NCBI GenBank assembly: GCA_002842255.1
Contig: PHCM01000114.1
Span: 1 to 5,559 of the forward strand
Direction of reading: 5' to 3'
Length of the DNA: 5,559 nt
Source: Betaproteobacteria bacterium HGW-Betaproteobacteria-2
GTDB taxonomy: Bacteria > Pseudomonadota > Gammaproteobacteria > Burkholderiales > Methylophilaceae
A program made the translations under genes and the position numbers. Under the pieces are notes generated by a model. It searched no databases. It worked only from the letters and a program-made list of their open reading frames with translations, and was not told the DNA's origin. Positions 1 through 5,559 of the stretch are shown piece after piece. How positions within the stretch are numbered: the first letter of the stretch is position 1; every line of letters begins with the position of its first letter.

Positions 1-1598
1 ATGGTCAGGTGTGATTCAACCAGCCATGCAACCAGTTCGCTATCAGCTTTCGGTAGACCGTGCTGCCGGCAGAATCTTCTCGCATCGACAGCGCCGAGTG
101 TGGAATGGTCACCGTCGCGACCTTTGGCAATATCATGGAACAGCGCGCCCAGGTAAAGCAGTTGTGGAGCATCAAACTCGGAGAACAGCCTGCTGCAGAG
201 CGGGAATTCATGGTTGAACCGGGGTAACGCGAAGCGACGCAGATTGCGAAGCACATTCAGAATATGCTCATCGACCGTGTAGACGTGGAACAGGTCATGC
301 TGCATCTGGCCGACAATGCGGCCAAAACCCGGGATATAGCGGCCAAGAATGCCGTAGCGGTTCATCAATCTGAGCGCGTGCGTGACGCCGACAGGCTCCT
401 GCAGTATCTTGATGAAAAGCATCCTGTTCTTGTCAGATAGCCGAAATTCCCGGTTGACCAGACTTTTGACGCGATGCAGGGTGCGCAGCAGGTTGGGGCT
501 CATACCCTTGAGCTCCTGATGCTGTTCCAGCAGCAGGAAGCTCTCCAGTATGGCCGATGGCTCACGTTGCAGGATGCTGGTCGACTTGATCTCAAGCTGT
601 CCATGACGCGCTTCAAAACGCGCATTGATTGGCGTCGTCGCCATATCGTCAGGCTTGATGCGCTCCTCAAGCAGCTGTAACAGGATGTCATTCATCAGAC
701 TAATGAATTTTGCGCTGTTGTAAAAACCGTACATCAACTGCTCACTGGCGCGTCGTCGCGGAGTGTTACTGAAGCCCAGTGCCTTGGCCATATCATTCTG
801 GAAATCAAAGATCAGCCTGTCTTCGCGGCGATTGGCCAGATAGTGCAAACGAATGCGCAGCATTTGCAGATGCCGCTCATGGCGACGAATCTGTCGCGCC
901 TCGGGCTGTGTGATCAGCCCGTGCCTGACCAGCGCCCCCCAATCATGTCCAAGACCCAGACTGCGGCTGATCCACAGCACATTCTGCAAATCACGCAGGC
1001 CGCCTGGGCTTTCCTTGATGTTGGGTTCCAGATTGTATGCCGTATCGTTAAAACGGGCATGGCGCTGTTGCTGCTCCAACATCTTGGCTTGATAGAACTC
1101 GGCAGGCTTGACGATGCTGGCAAGCAGCTTTTCAAAATGCCGATAGAGATCCTTGTCGCCAATCAGATAGCGCGATTCCAGCAGATTGGTCTGCACGGTA
1201 GCATCCTTGGCTGCTTCTTCCGCACATTCCTGAAGATTCCTGACGCTATGGCCGACCGCCAGGCCGATATCCCAGAACAGGCCAATCAGTGACTCAATCG
1301 AGCGGTCGATATCAGCATTGGGTTGTTCCGGCAGCAGGATCAGCAGATCCACATCGGAATGAGGGAAGAGTTCGCCGCGTCCATAGCCGCCGACCGCAAT
1401 CAGGCAGACCTCCGGACTGATTTTTGCTGCCAGCCACAAGTCCTGTAGCAGGACATCTACCAGCCGGCTGTGCTTCTTCAGCAGGCGCGAGGTGTTGGCA
1501 TGCGCATCGAATTCGGCCTTGAGCGCCGCCTGCTCGCTTTGCAAACGTTGACGCCAGCTTCTGGCGAAGGTGTCCGGTTCCTGGCTGGCTTTAGTCAA
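1..1598 (-). CDS. glnD: PII uridylyltransferase / uridylyl-removing enzyme GlnD, 3' end beyond the window
   Basis: Bifunctional cytoplasmic nitrogen sensor: the family adds UMP to PII proteins (GlnB/GlnK) when glutamine is low and removes it when glutamine is high. I translated the minus strand and found one uninterrupted frame of 532 codons that exits at position 1. The nucleotidyltransferase motif GGYGRGELFPHSDVDLLIL lies at about residues 70-88, with the expected metal-binding aspartates D82 and D84, followed by GHSVR (116-120). A helical linker region contains ESPGGLRDLQ (196-205). The HD phosphohydrolase domain begins near HDLFHVYTVDEH (434-445) and shows the HD pair H488-D489 in LFHDIAKGRDGDHS. 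The C-terminal ACT domains (full E. coli protein about 890 aa) lie outside the window. Start: the frame is closed upstream by a stop inside map, and TTG at 1598-1596 is the only ATG/GTG/TTG codon before residue 1; AGG lies 7 nt upstream. It sits 2 nt behind the map stop, so co-transcription and translational coupling with map are likely. Confidence 0.96.
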   Translation of the reverse strand, partial: MTKASQEPDTFARSWRQRLQSEQAALKAEFDAHANTSRLLKKHSRLVDVLLQDLWLAAKISPEVCLIAVGGYGRGELFPHSDVDLLILLPEQPNADIDRSIESLIGLFWDIGLAVGHSVRNLQECAEEAAKDATVQTNLLESRYLIGDKDLYRHFEKLLASIVKPAEFYQAKMLEQQQRHARFNDTAYNLEPNIKESPGGLRDLQNVLWISRSLGLGHDWGALVRHGLITQPEARQIRRHERHLQMLRIRLHYLANRREDRLIFDFQNDMAKALGFSNTPRRRASEQLMYGFYNSAKFISLMNDILLQLLEERIKPDDMATTPINARFEARHGQLEIKSTSILQREPSAILESFLLLEQHQELKGMSPNLLRTLHRVKSLVNREFRLSDKNRMLFIKILQEPVGVTHALRLMNRYGILGRYIPGFGRIVGQMQHDLFHVYTVDEHILNVLRNLRRFALPRFNHEFPLCSRLFSEFDAPQLLYLGALFHDIAKGRDGDHSTLGAVDARRFCRQHGLPKADSELVAWLVESHLT

Positions 1599-1600
1599 AC

Positions 1601-2404
1601 TTATGCCTGTATGACGGCAGCCGGTGCGGGTGCGTCGGCAGAAACGGTCAACACTTCATAGCCGGTTTCGGTTACCAGCACCGTATGCTCCCACTGGGCC
1701 GACAGGCTGTGATCCTTGGTGACGATAGTCCAGCCGTCATTCAGCTGTTTGATATCACGTTTGCCGGCGTTGATCATAGGTTCGATGGTGAAGATCATAC
1801 CGGCCTGCAGCTTGAGCCCGCTACCGGGCCTGCCGTAGTGCAATACCTGTGGATCTTCATGGAATTTCTTGCCGATGCCGTGGCCGCAGAACTCGCGCAC
1901 AACGCTGTAACCGTTTTTCTCAGCGTAGGACTGTATTGCGTGACCAATGTCGCCCAACGTGGCACCCGGCTTGACCTTGGAGATGCCAAGCCACATGCAG
2001 TCATACGTGATATCGCACAGACGTCTGGCCTGGATAGACGGCTCGCCTACACAGAACATGCGGCTGGTATCGCCGTGATAGCCATCCTTGATGACAGTAA
2101 TGTCCAGATTGACGATATCGCCGTTTTTCAGGACTTTTTCGCCGGGCACACCGTGACAGATCTGGTGGTTGACTGAAGTGCAGATGGATTTGGGGTAGGG
2201 TGCATGGCCCGGTGGCGCATAATTCAGCGGGGCCGGAATGGTCTTCTGCACATTGACCATGTAGTCATGGCAGAGCTTGTCGAGTTCGCCCGTGGTGATG
2301 CCGGGTTTGACGTGGGGAGTGATAAAATCCAGCACTTCCGAGGCCAGCTTGCCTGCTACGCGCATTTTTTCAATATCGGTGTTGTTCTTGATAGTAATCG
2401 CCAT
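1601..2404 (-). CDS. map: Methionine aminopeptidase, type I
   Basis: Cytosolic dinuclear-metal protease that removes the initiator methionine from nascent proteins after deformylation, when the second residue is small. The 267 aa length is close to the 264 aa E. coli enzyme, and it has the compact type I 'pita-bread' layout without an N-terminal zinc finger or type II insert. All five metal ligands are visible: D101 (VNLDIT), D112 (HGDTS), H175 (CGHGIG), E208 (TIEPM) and E239 (QWEHT). The substrate-contacting histidines H84 (ICHGVP) and H182 (FHEDP) are also present. The first residues (MAITIKNNTDIEKMR) align with the family's usual start, and AAAGG at 2409-2413 lies 4 nt upstream of ATG. The last dozen residues (SADAPAPAAVIQA) form an Ala/Pro-rich tail past the fold. 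It is transcribed divergently from rpsB and leads a unit with glnD. Confidence 0.97.
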   Translation of the reverse strand: MAITIKNNTDIEKMRVAGKLASEVLDFITPHVKPGITTGELDKLCHDYMVNVQKTIPAPLNYAPPGHAPYPKSICTSVNHQICHGVPGEKVLKNGDIVNLDITVIKDGYHGDTSRMFCVGEPSIQARRLCDITYDCMWLGISKVKPGATLGDIGHAIQSYAEKNGYSVVREFCGHGIGKKFHEDPQVLHYGRPGSGLKLQAGMIFTIEPMINAGKRDIKQLNDGWTIVTKDHSLSAQWEHTVLVTETGYEVLTVSADAPAPAAVIQA

Positions 2405-2440
2405 AATGCCTTTGATGTGGCTCCGAAAGCCTAATTTTCC

Positions 2441-2470
2441 TTGAATCCAGACAGGTGCTTATGGTAGCAT
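2441..2470 (+). promoter_or_regulatory. Probable rpsB(-tsf) sigma70 promoter with extended -10
   Basis: TTGAAT at 2441-2446 serves as the -35 and TAGCAT at 2465-2470 as the -10, with an 18 nt spacer. TG at 2462-2463 is placed exactly for an extended -10 (TGGTAGCAT). An A/T-rich stretch, CTAATTTTCC, lies just upstream (2431-2440). Extended -10 promoters are known for rpsB-tsf in E. coli and other gammaproteobacteria. The predicted start is near 2474-2477, leaving a leader of about 135 nt. The assignment comes from motif and position only. Confidence 0.6.
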
Positions 2471-2476
2471 ACTGCA

Positions 2477-2613
2477 CCCATTTGGCAGGAATCATCCTGA
2501 CAGGTGGAAATCTGCACACATTCCCCGTACAGGGTGCCAGTCTCAGCTGACAAGATCCAGCTCGGCCGGTGTTGTTGGGAGTGTGGAAGCATTAACCCTT
2601 ACTGGAGACTATT
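2477..2613 (+). promoter_or_regulatory. rpsB 5' leader, candidate S2 autoregulatory region
   Basis: This is the noncoding stretch between the predicted transcription start and the rpsB start codon. It contains small inverted repeats: CAGGA (2486-2490) with TCCTG (2495-2499) around a 4 nt loop, and AGCTG (2545-2549) with CAGCT (2558-2562) around an 8 nt loop. The ribosome binding site GGAG is at 2604-2607, 6 nt before ATG. In E. coli the rpsB leader mediates translational feedback by S2; that role here is inferred from position and length. I do not recognise the gammaproteobacterial leader consensus itself, so the structure may differ. Confidence 0.4.
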
Positions 2614-3363
2614 ATGTCCGTAACTATGCGTCAAATGCTGGAAGCCGGGGTTCACTTCGGCCATCAAACCCGTTATTGGAATCCAAAAATGGCACCGTTC
2701 ATCTTCGGTGACCGTAACAAGATCCATATCGTCAATCTGGAAAAATCCCTGCCCATGTTTGAAGATGCGCTGAAATATGTGCGTCAACTTGCTGCAAACA
2801 AGGGTCGTATCCTGTTCGTCGGCACCAAGCGCCAAGCCCGTGAGATCGTCAAGGAAGAAGCGCAGCGCGCTGGCTGCTCCTTTGTCAATCACCGCTGGCT
2901 CGGCGGTATGCTGACCAACTTCAAGACCGTCAAGCAATCCATCAAGCGCCTTAATGAACTGGAAGCCCTGCTTCAGGATGGCGGCATGGAAAAATTCGGC
3001 AAGAAGGAAGCGCTTGGCCTCAAGCGCGAAATGGAAAAACTCGAGCGCTCCATTGGGGGCATCAAGGAAATGGGTGGTTTGCCTGATGCCATCTTCATCA
3101 TCGATGTCGGTCATGAAAGTGGTGCTGTAACTGAAGCTGCCAAGCTCGGCATCCCGGTTATCGGTGTCGTTGACACCAACAACTCCCCGGACGGTATTGC
3201 TTATGTGATCCCAGGCAATGACGACTCCAGCCGTGCGATTCGACTGTACGCTCGCGGTATCGCTGACGCGGTACTGGAAGGTCGCAGCCAGGCCATCACG
3301 GAGATCGTGAAATCCGCCACTGAAGAAGAGTTTGTCGAAGTCGAAGAAGCGGCAGCGGAATAA
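2614..3363 (+). CDS. rpsB: 30S ribosomal protein S2
   Basis: Late-assembling protein of the small subunit, bound on the solvent side between head and body near S1. At 249 aa it is close to the 241 aa E. coli protein. The N-terminal family signature is clear ([19 protein letters not shown], residues 8-26), followed by [12 protein letters not shown] (68-79) and [12 protein letters not shown] (94-105). The charged helical hairpin spans roughly 105-155. The second signature, [20 protein letters not shown] (181-200), leads into [12 protein letters not shown]. The C-terminus is acidic ([13 protein letters not shown]), as usual. ATG at 2614 is supported by GGAG 6 nt upstream and by alignment of the first residues with the family. 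It is the first gene of the rightward run and is separated from tsf by 82 bp containing a hairpin with a T-tract. Confidence 0.99.
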   Translation: MSVTMRQMLEAGVHFGHQTRYWNPKMAPFIFGDRNKIHIVNLEKSLPMFEDALKYVRQLAANKGRILFVGTKRQAREIVKEEAQRAGCSFVNHRWLGGMLTNFKTVKQSIKRLNELEALLQDGGMEKFGKKEALGLKREMEKLERSIGGIKEMGGLPDAIFIIDVGHESGAVTEAAKLGIPVIGVVDTNNSPDGIAYVIPGNDDSSRAIRLYARGIADAVLEGRSQAITEIVKSATEEEFVEVEEAAAE

Positions 3364-3398
3364 CCCTTGAATCAAGGGGCACTTGTGCCCCTTTTTTT
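3364..3398 (+). terminator. Intrinsic terminator or attenuator in the rpsB-tsf spacer
   Basis: AAGGGGCA (3374-3381) pairs perfectly with TGCCCCTT (3386-3393) around a CTTG loop, and a run of seven T (3392-3398) follows, the classic rho-independent layout. An overlapping weaker hairpin, CCCTTG (3364-3369) with CAAGGG (3373-3378) around a 3 nt loop, starts at the base after the rpsB stop and uses the same AAGGG segment. Because tsf follows at once without a clear promoter, partial termination that sets the S2 to EF-Ts ratio is more likely than full termination. Confidence 0.8.
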
Positions 3399-3445
3399 AT
3401 GCCTGACTCGTTCATTCAAGATTATTAGTTTATTAGGAGTAAAGC

Positions 3446-4324
3446 ATGGCTGAAATTACTGCCAGCATGGTAAAAGAACTGCGTGAGCGCACTGATGCGC
3501 CGATGATGGACTGCAAGAAGGTCCTGGTTGAAGCTGAAGGCGATATGGCCAAGGCAGAAGAGTTGCTGCGTGCCCGCCTCGGTAACAAGTTGAGCAAGGC
3601 TGCCGCACGTGTTGCCGCTGAAGGTACTGTTGGTGTTTACGTCAGTGCTGATGGCAAGCAGGGCGCCATTGTCGAAGTCAATTGCGAAACTGACTTTGTT
3701 GCCAAGAATGATGATTTCCTGGCCCTGACGCGCAATCTGGCTGAAGTTGTCGCCACCCGGAATCCTGCTGATGTCGCCGCACTGTCCGCTCTGAAGATCG
3801 GCGATGAAGTGATTGAGGACGCACGTGCCCAACTGATCGGCAAGATCGGTGAGAACATCACGATCCGTCGTTTTGCCAATTTTAGTGCAAAAGGCAAACT
3901 GGCAAGCTACATTCACGGCGGCAAGATCGGTGTTATCGTCGATCTGGTTGGTGGCGACGAAGCTCTGGCCAAGGATATCGCGATGCATATCGCAGCTTCC
4001 AAACCGGTTGCCCTGTCCAGGGATGACGTACCTGCCGAACTGATCGAAAAAGAACGTTCAATCGCAACACAGAAAGCAGCCGAATCCGGCAAGCCTGAGT
4101 TTGCAGCGAAGATGATCGAAGGCTCCGTACAGAAATTCCTCAAGGATGTTGCGCTGCTGGATCAGGTTTTCGTCAAGGATCCTGCCGGCAAGCAAACCAT
4201 TGAGCAGTTGCTCAAGGCCAACAATGCCAGCATCGCCGCATTCACCATGTATGTGGTCGGTGAAGGCATCGAGAAGAAGGTCACTGACTTTGCTGCGGAA
4301 GTAGCTGCTGCCGCCAAGATTTAA
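3446..4324 (+). CDS. tsf: Elongation factor Ts
   Basis: Guanine nucleotide exchange factor that releases GDP from EF-Tu so that it can be recharged with GTP and aminoacyl-tRNA; cytoplasmic. The 292 aa length compares with 283 aa in E. coli. The N-terminal UBA-like domain is residues 1-55, with the signature [16 protein letters not shown] (12-27). The [10 protein letters not shown] form is typical of betaproteobacteria as I know them, where E. coli-type proteins have TGAGMMDCKK. The core follows, with the EF-Tu-contacting motif CETDFVAKN (80-88), in which D83 and F84 correspond to the E. coli Asp-Phe pair that disrupts magnesium binding, and then HIAASKP (181-187). The C-terminal region contains LLDQVFVKD (237-245). 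ATG at 3446 has AGGAG 6 nt upstream (3435-3439). Expression probably comes mainly by read-through from rpsB. Confidence 0.99.
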   Translation: MAEITASMVKELRERTDAPMMDCKKVLVEAEGDMAKAEELLRARLGNKLSKAAARVAAEGTVGVYVSADGKQGAIVEVNCETDFVAKNDDFLALTRNLAEVVATRNPADVAALSALKIGDEVIEDARAQLIGKIGENITIRRFANFSAKGKLASYIHGGKIGVIVDLVGGDEALAKDIAMHIAASKPVALSRDDVPAELIEKERSIATQKAAESGKPEFAAKMIEGSVQKFLKDVALLDQVFVKDPAGKQTIEQLLKANNASIAAFTMYVVGEGIEKKVTDFAAEVAAAAKI

Positions 4325-4333
4325 TTACTTGGC

Positions 4334-4349
4334 GCACAGCTGGCTGTGC
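4334..4349 (+). repeat. Short perfect hairpin just after tsf
   Basis: GCACAG (4334-4339) and CTGTGC (4344-4349) form a perfect inverted repeat around CTGG, 9 nt after the tsf stop. It is followed by five A rather than T, so it is not a plus-strand terminator. It could protect the 3' end of the tsf message or act within the larger spacer structure. Its 3' arm belongs to GTGCAAAAA (4346-4354), which is complementary to TTTTTGCAC at 4404-4412. Confidence 0.55.
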
Positions 4350-4354
4350 AAAAA

Positions 4355-4363
4355 TGTCATAAT
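4355..4363 (+). promoter_or_regulatory. Candidate extended -10 promoter for pyrH-frr
   Basis: TGTCATAAT matches an extended -10 (TGnTATAAT) at all but one of the defined positions. No good -35 lies at the normal distance: GCACAG or CACAGC falls there, inside the preceding hairpin. A start would be expected around 4370, giving a leader of about 114 nt that begins at the foot of the long stem-loop. pyrH is often expressed apart from rpsB-tsf, so a promoter in this spacer is reasonable, but this is a motif match only. Confidence 0.4.
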
Positions 4364-4366
4364 GCG

Positions 4367-4408
4367 AAACGTTAGCGGCACTAGCTGTAGTGTGCTGTTA
4401 ACGTTTTT
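4367..4408 (+). terminator. Probable rho-independent terminator after tsf
   Basis: AAACGTTA (4367-4374) pairs perfectly with TAACGTTT (4399-4406). Inside it, GCGG (4375-4378) pairs with GCTGT-side bases 4395-4398 using two G-U pairs, then a 2 nt bulge (4393-4394), then CACTA (4379-4383) with TAGTG (4388-4392) around the loop GCTG. A five-T tract (4404-4408) closes the element, partly inside the stem. The T-tract is short and followed by GCAC, so termination may be incomplete. The position after tsf suits the end of the rpsB-tsf unit. Confidence 0.6.
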
Positions 4409-4418
4409 GCACAACAGA

Positions 4419-4434
4419 CTCGGGAAAACCTGAG
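4419..4434 (+). promoter_or_regulatory. Small hairpin in the pyrH 5' leader
   Basis: CTCGGG (4419-4424) pairs with CCTGAG (4429-4434), six pairs including one G-U, around an AAAA loop. No T-tract follows. It lies 40 nt upstream of the pyrH ribosome binding site, so it does not directly mask it. It may be a leader stability element or chance. Confidence 0.35.
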
Positions 4435-4483
4435 TACGAATAAGAAGAACATTTCTCTAGAACTGCAACATAACAGGAGCGAT

Positions 4484-5224
4484 ATGTCCGATTCATCTCA
4501 CATCTCATCAGGCGCTCCAGCCTATAAGCGCATTCTGCTCAAGTTGTCAGGCGAAGCCCTGATGGGCGATGACAGCTATGGCATCAATCGCGCTACCATC
4601 TCGCGTATCGTCGAAGAAATCAAGGAAGTGGTCGGCCTCGGTGTGCAGGTCGCAGTCGTCATTGGCGGCGGCAATATCTTCCGCGGAATTGCGCCTGCAG
4701 CAGAAGGCATGGACCGCGCCACGGCTGATTATATGGGCATGATGGCAACAGTCATGAATGCGCTGGCACTGCAGGATGCCATGAGACATGTCGGTCTCAA
4801 GGCGCGCGTGCAATCCGCACTCAATATCGAACAGGTCGCAGAGCCCTACATTCGCGGCAAGGCCATGCGCTATCTGGAAGAGGGCCGCGTGGTCATCTTC
4901 GGTGCCGGTACCGGCAATCCGTTCTTTACGACCGATACTGCGGCTGCCTTGCGCGGTATGGAAATGAATGTGGATATCGTGCTGAAGGCGACCAAGGTGG
5001 ATGGCGTCTATACCGACGATCCCAAGACGCATCCGGATGCCATGCGCTACAAGACCATCACTTTCGATGAAGCTATCATCAAGAATCTCAAGGTCATGGA
5101 CGCTACGGCACTGACCCTGTGCCGGGACCAGAAACTGCCTATCTCCGTTTTCAGCATATTCAAGCAAGGCGCACTCAAGCGCGTCGTCATGGGTGAAGAC
5201 GAAGGTACAAAAGTATTGCCATAA
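4484..5224 (+). CDS. pyrH: UMP kinase (uridylate kinase)
   Basis: Phosphorylates UMP to UDP with ATP in pyrimidine nucleotide synthesis; the bacterial enzyme is a cytosolic hexamer of the amino-acid kinase fold, in this family activated by GTP and inhibited by UTP. At 246 aa it is slightly longer than the 241 aa E. coli enzyme. Motifs in order: [13 protein letters not shown] (17-29) with the phosphate-binding lysine K20, GGGNIFRG (61-68), the UMP-site and hexamer region [20 protein letters not shown] (79-98), [18 protein letters not shown] (140-157), and the ATP-site stretch [12 protein letters not shown] (169-180). The conserved core begins at about residue 13 ([11 protein letters not shown]), so roughly 12 residues ([12 protein letters not shown]) are a Ser-rich N-terminal extension. 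No other start fits: AGGAG (4475-4479) lies 4 nt upstream of this ATG. frr follows after 36 bp, suggesting a pyrH-frr operon. Confidence 0.99.
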   Translation: MSDSSHISSGAPAYKRILLKLSGEALMGDDSYGINRATISRIVEEIKEVVGLGVQVAVVIGGGNIFRGIAPAAEGMDRATADYMGMMATVMNALALQDAMRHVGLKARVQSALNIEQVAEPYIRGKAMRYLEEGRVVIFGAGTGNPFFTTDTAAALRGMEMNVDIVLKATKVDGVYTDDPKTHPDAMRYKTITFDEAIIKNLKVMDATALTLCRDQKLPISVFSIFKQGALKRVVMGEDEGTKVLP

Positions 5225-5260
5225 CCCTTGGCATACGATTGAAAATGTAAGGAGAAGAAC

Positions 5261-5559
5261 GTGCTGGACGATGTAAGAAAAACTGCCGAACAGAAGATGC
5301 AGAAATCGCTGGAATCATTGAAGACGGACTTGACCAAGATCCGTACCGGCCGAGCACATACCGGCCTGCTGGATCACGTTATGGTGGAGTATTACGGCTC
5401 CATGGTCGCCGTCAATCAGGTGGCCAGCGTCAATCTGGGCGATGCCAGAACGCTGAATGTGCAGCCCTATGAAAAGAATATGGTGGGCAAGGTTGAGAAG
5501 GCGATCCGCGATAGCGACCTCGGCCTTAATCCTGCCACCAACGGCGACATGATCCGGGT
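5261..5559 (+). CDS. frr: Ribosome recycling factor, 3' end beyond the window
   Basis: With EF-G, this factor splits the post-termination ribosome so that subunits, tRNA and mRNA are released. The frame is open for 99 codons to the right edge; full family length is about 185 aa, so just over half is visible. Recognisable segments are the first helix of the three-helix bundle with [20 protein letters not shown] (16-35), [12 protein letters not shown] (36-47) leading into the beta-sandwich domain, [17 protein letters not shown] (54-70), and [14 protein letters not shown] (78-91), followed by NGDMIR. GTG at 5261 is chosen as start because AAGGAG (5249-5254) lies exactly 6 nt upstream and residues [13 protein letters not shown] align with the family N-terminus; no in-frame ATG lies just upstream. 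No promoter or terminator is evident in the 36 bp after pyrH, so it is probably read from the pyrH transcript. Confidence 0.98.
   Translation, partial: MLDDVRKTAEQKMQKSLESLKTDLTKIRTGRAHTGLLDHVMVEYYGSMVAVNQVASVNLGDARTLNVQPYEKNMVGKVEKAIRDSDLGLNPATNGDMIR

Noticed and set aside
843..1292. A 149-codon plus-strand open frame in the left part
   Set aside because: It lies antisense to the intact glnD frame, which carries clear GlnD motifs on both sides. It has no recognisable domain or convincing ribosome binding site.
1..1598. Possible glnD pseudogene or frameshift, because the left third shows only short complete open frames
   Set aside because: The full minus-strand translation is open from TTG at 1598 to the window edge, with all expected motifs. 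It looks missing only because the start is TTG and the stop lies outside the window.
2467..2553. Possible minus-strand map promoters: TTGTCA (2548-2553) with TGTACG (2526-2531), or TATGCT (2467-2472)
   Set aside because: The first has a poor -10 and a 16 nt spacer; the second has no matching -35. Neither is good enough to report as a feature.
2599..3375. A 258-codon open frame on the minus strand covering all of rpsB
   Set aside because: rpsB is an unmistakable S2 gene over the same bases. The antisense product resembles no family I recognise, and similar long antisense frames lie opposite map, tsf and pyrH (1685-2176, 3425-3988, 4547-5167), as expected from codon bias.
3409..3440. Possible separate tsf promoter in the A/T-rich stretch before tsf
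   Set aside because: No -35/-10 pair with acceptable spacing could be found. The A/T richness is explained by the leader around the ribosome binding site.
4407..4441. TTGCAC (4407-4412) with TACGAA (4435-4440) as an alternative pyrH promoter
   Set aside because: The spacer would be 22 nt and the -10 match is weak.
1..5559. Undescribed system, mobile element, CRISPR array or RNA gene
   Set aside because: All long coding regions are conserved housekeeping genes in a known order. I see no direct repeat array, terminal inverted repeats of an insertion sequence, tRNA-like cloverleaf or rRNA segment.

Overview
The window is a well-conserved proteobacterial housekeeping block with the gene order glnD-map (minus strand) diverging from rpsB-tsf-pyrH-frr (plus strand), the same arrangement known from Escherichia coli. 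Protein details fit a betaproteobacterium: EF-Ts carries [12 protein letters not shown] in place of the E. coli-type TGAGMMDCKKAL, and the lengths of S2 (249 aa), EF-Ts (292 aa) and UMP kinase (246 aa) are in the usual range. A member of the Nitrosomonadales/Methylophilaceae area is my best guess. It comes from family resemblance only, not from a database search.

Left part, minus strand. Positions 2404 to 1601 encode type I methionine aminopeptidase (map). Two bases after its stop codon, and continuing off the left edge, is glnD, the PII uridylyltransferase/uridylyl-removing enzyme. It is intact and open for 532 codons but has no ATG at its start; TTG is the only plausible initiator. The 209 bp between map and rpsB holds a good extended -10 promoter for rpsB and an rpsB 5' leader of about 135 nt, where S2 autoregulation would be expected.

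Right part, plus strand. rpsB (ribosomal protein S2) and tsf (elongation factor Ts) are separated by 82 bp containing a strong terminator-like hairpin. A second, weaker hairpin beginning right after the rpsB stop shares an arm with it. After tsf, a 159 bp spacer holds a stack of inverted repeats: a short hairpin, an extended -10 promoter candidate, a long terminator-like stem and a further hairpin. pyrH (UMP kinase) follows, and 36 bp later frr (ribosome recycling factor) starts at GTG and runs off the right edge.

Functionally the block combines translation (S2, EF-Ts, RRF), N-terminal methionine removal (MAP), pyrimidine nucleotide supply (UMP kinase) and nitrogen sensing (GlnD). I see no mobile element, CRISPR array, RNA gene, defence locus or sign of horizontal transfer. 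No novel system is present; what merits a second look is the RNA structure in the two intergenic spacers flanking tsf. No gene-free stretch exceeds 300 bases.
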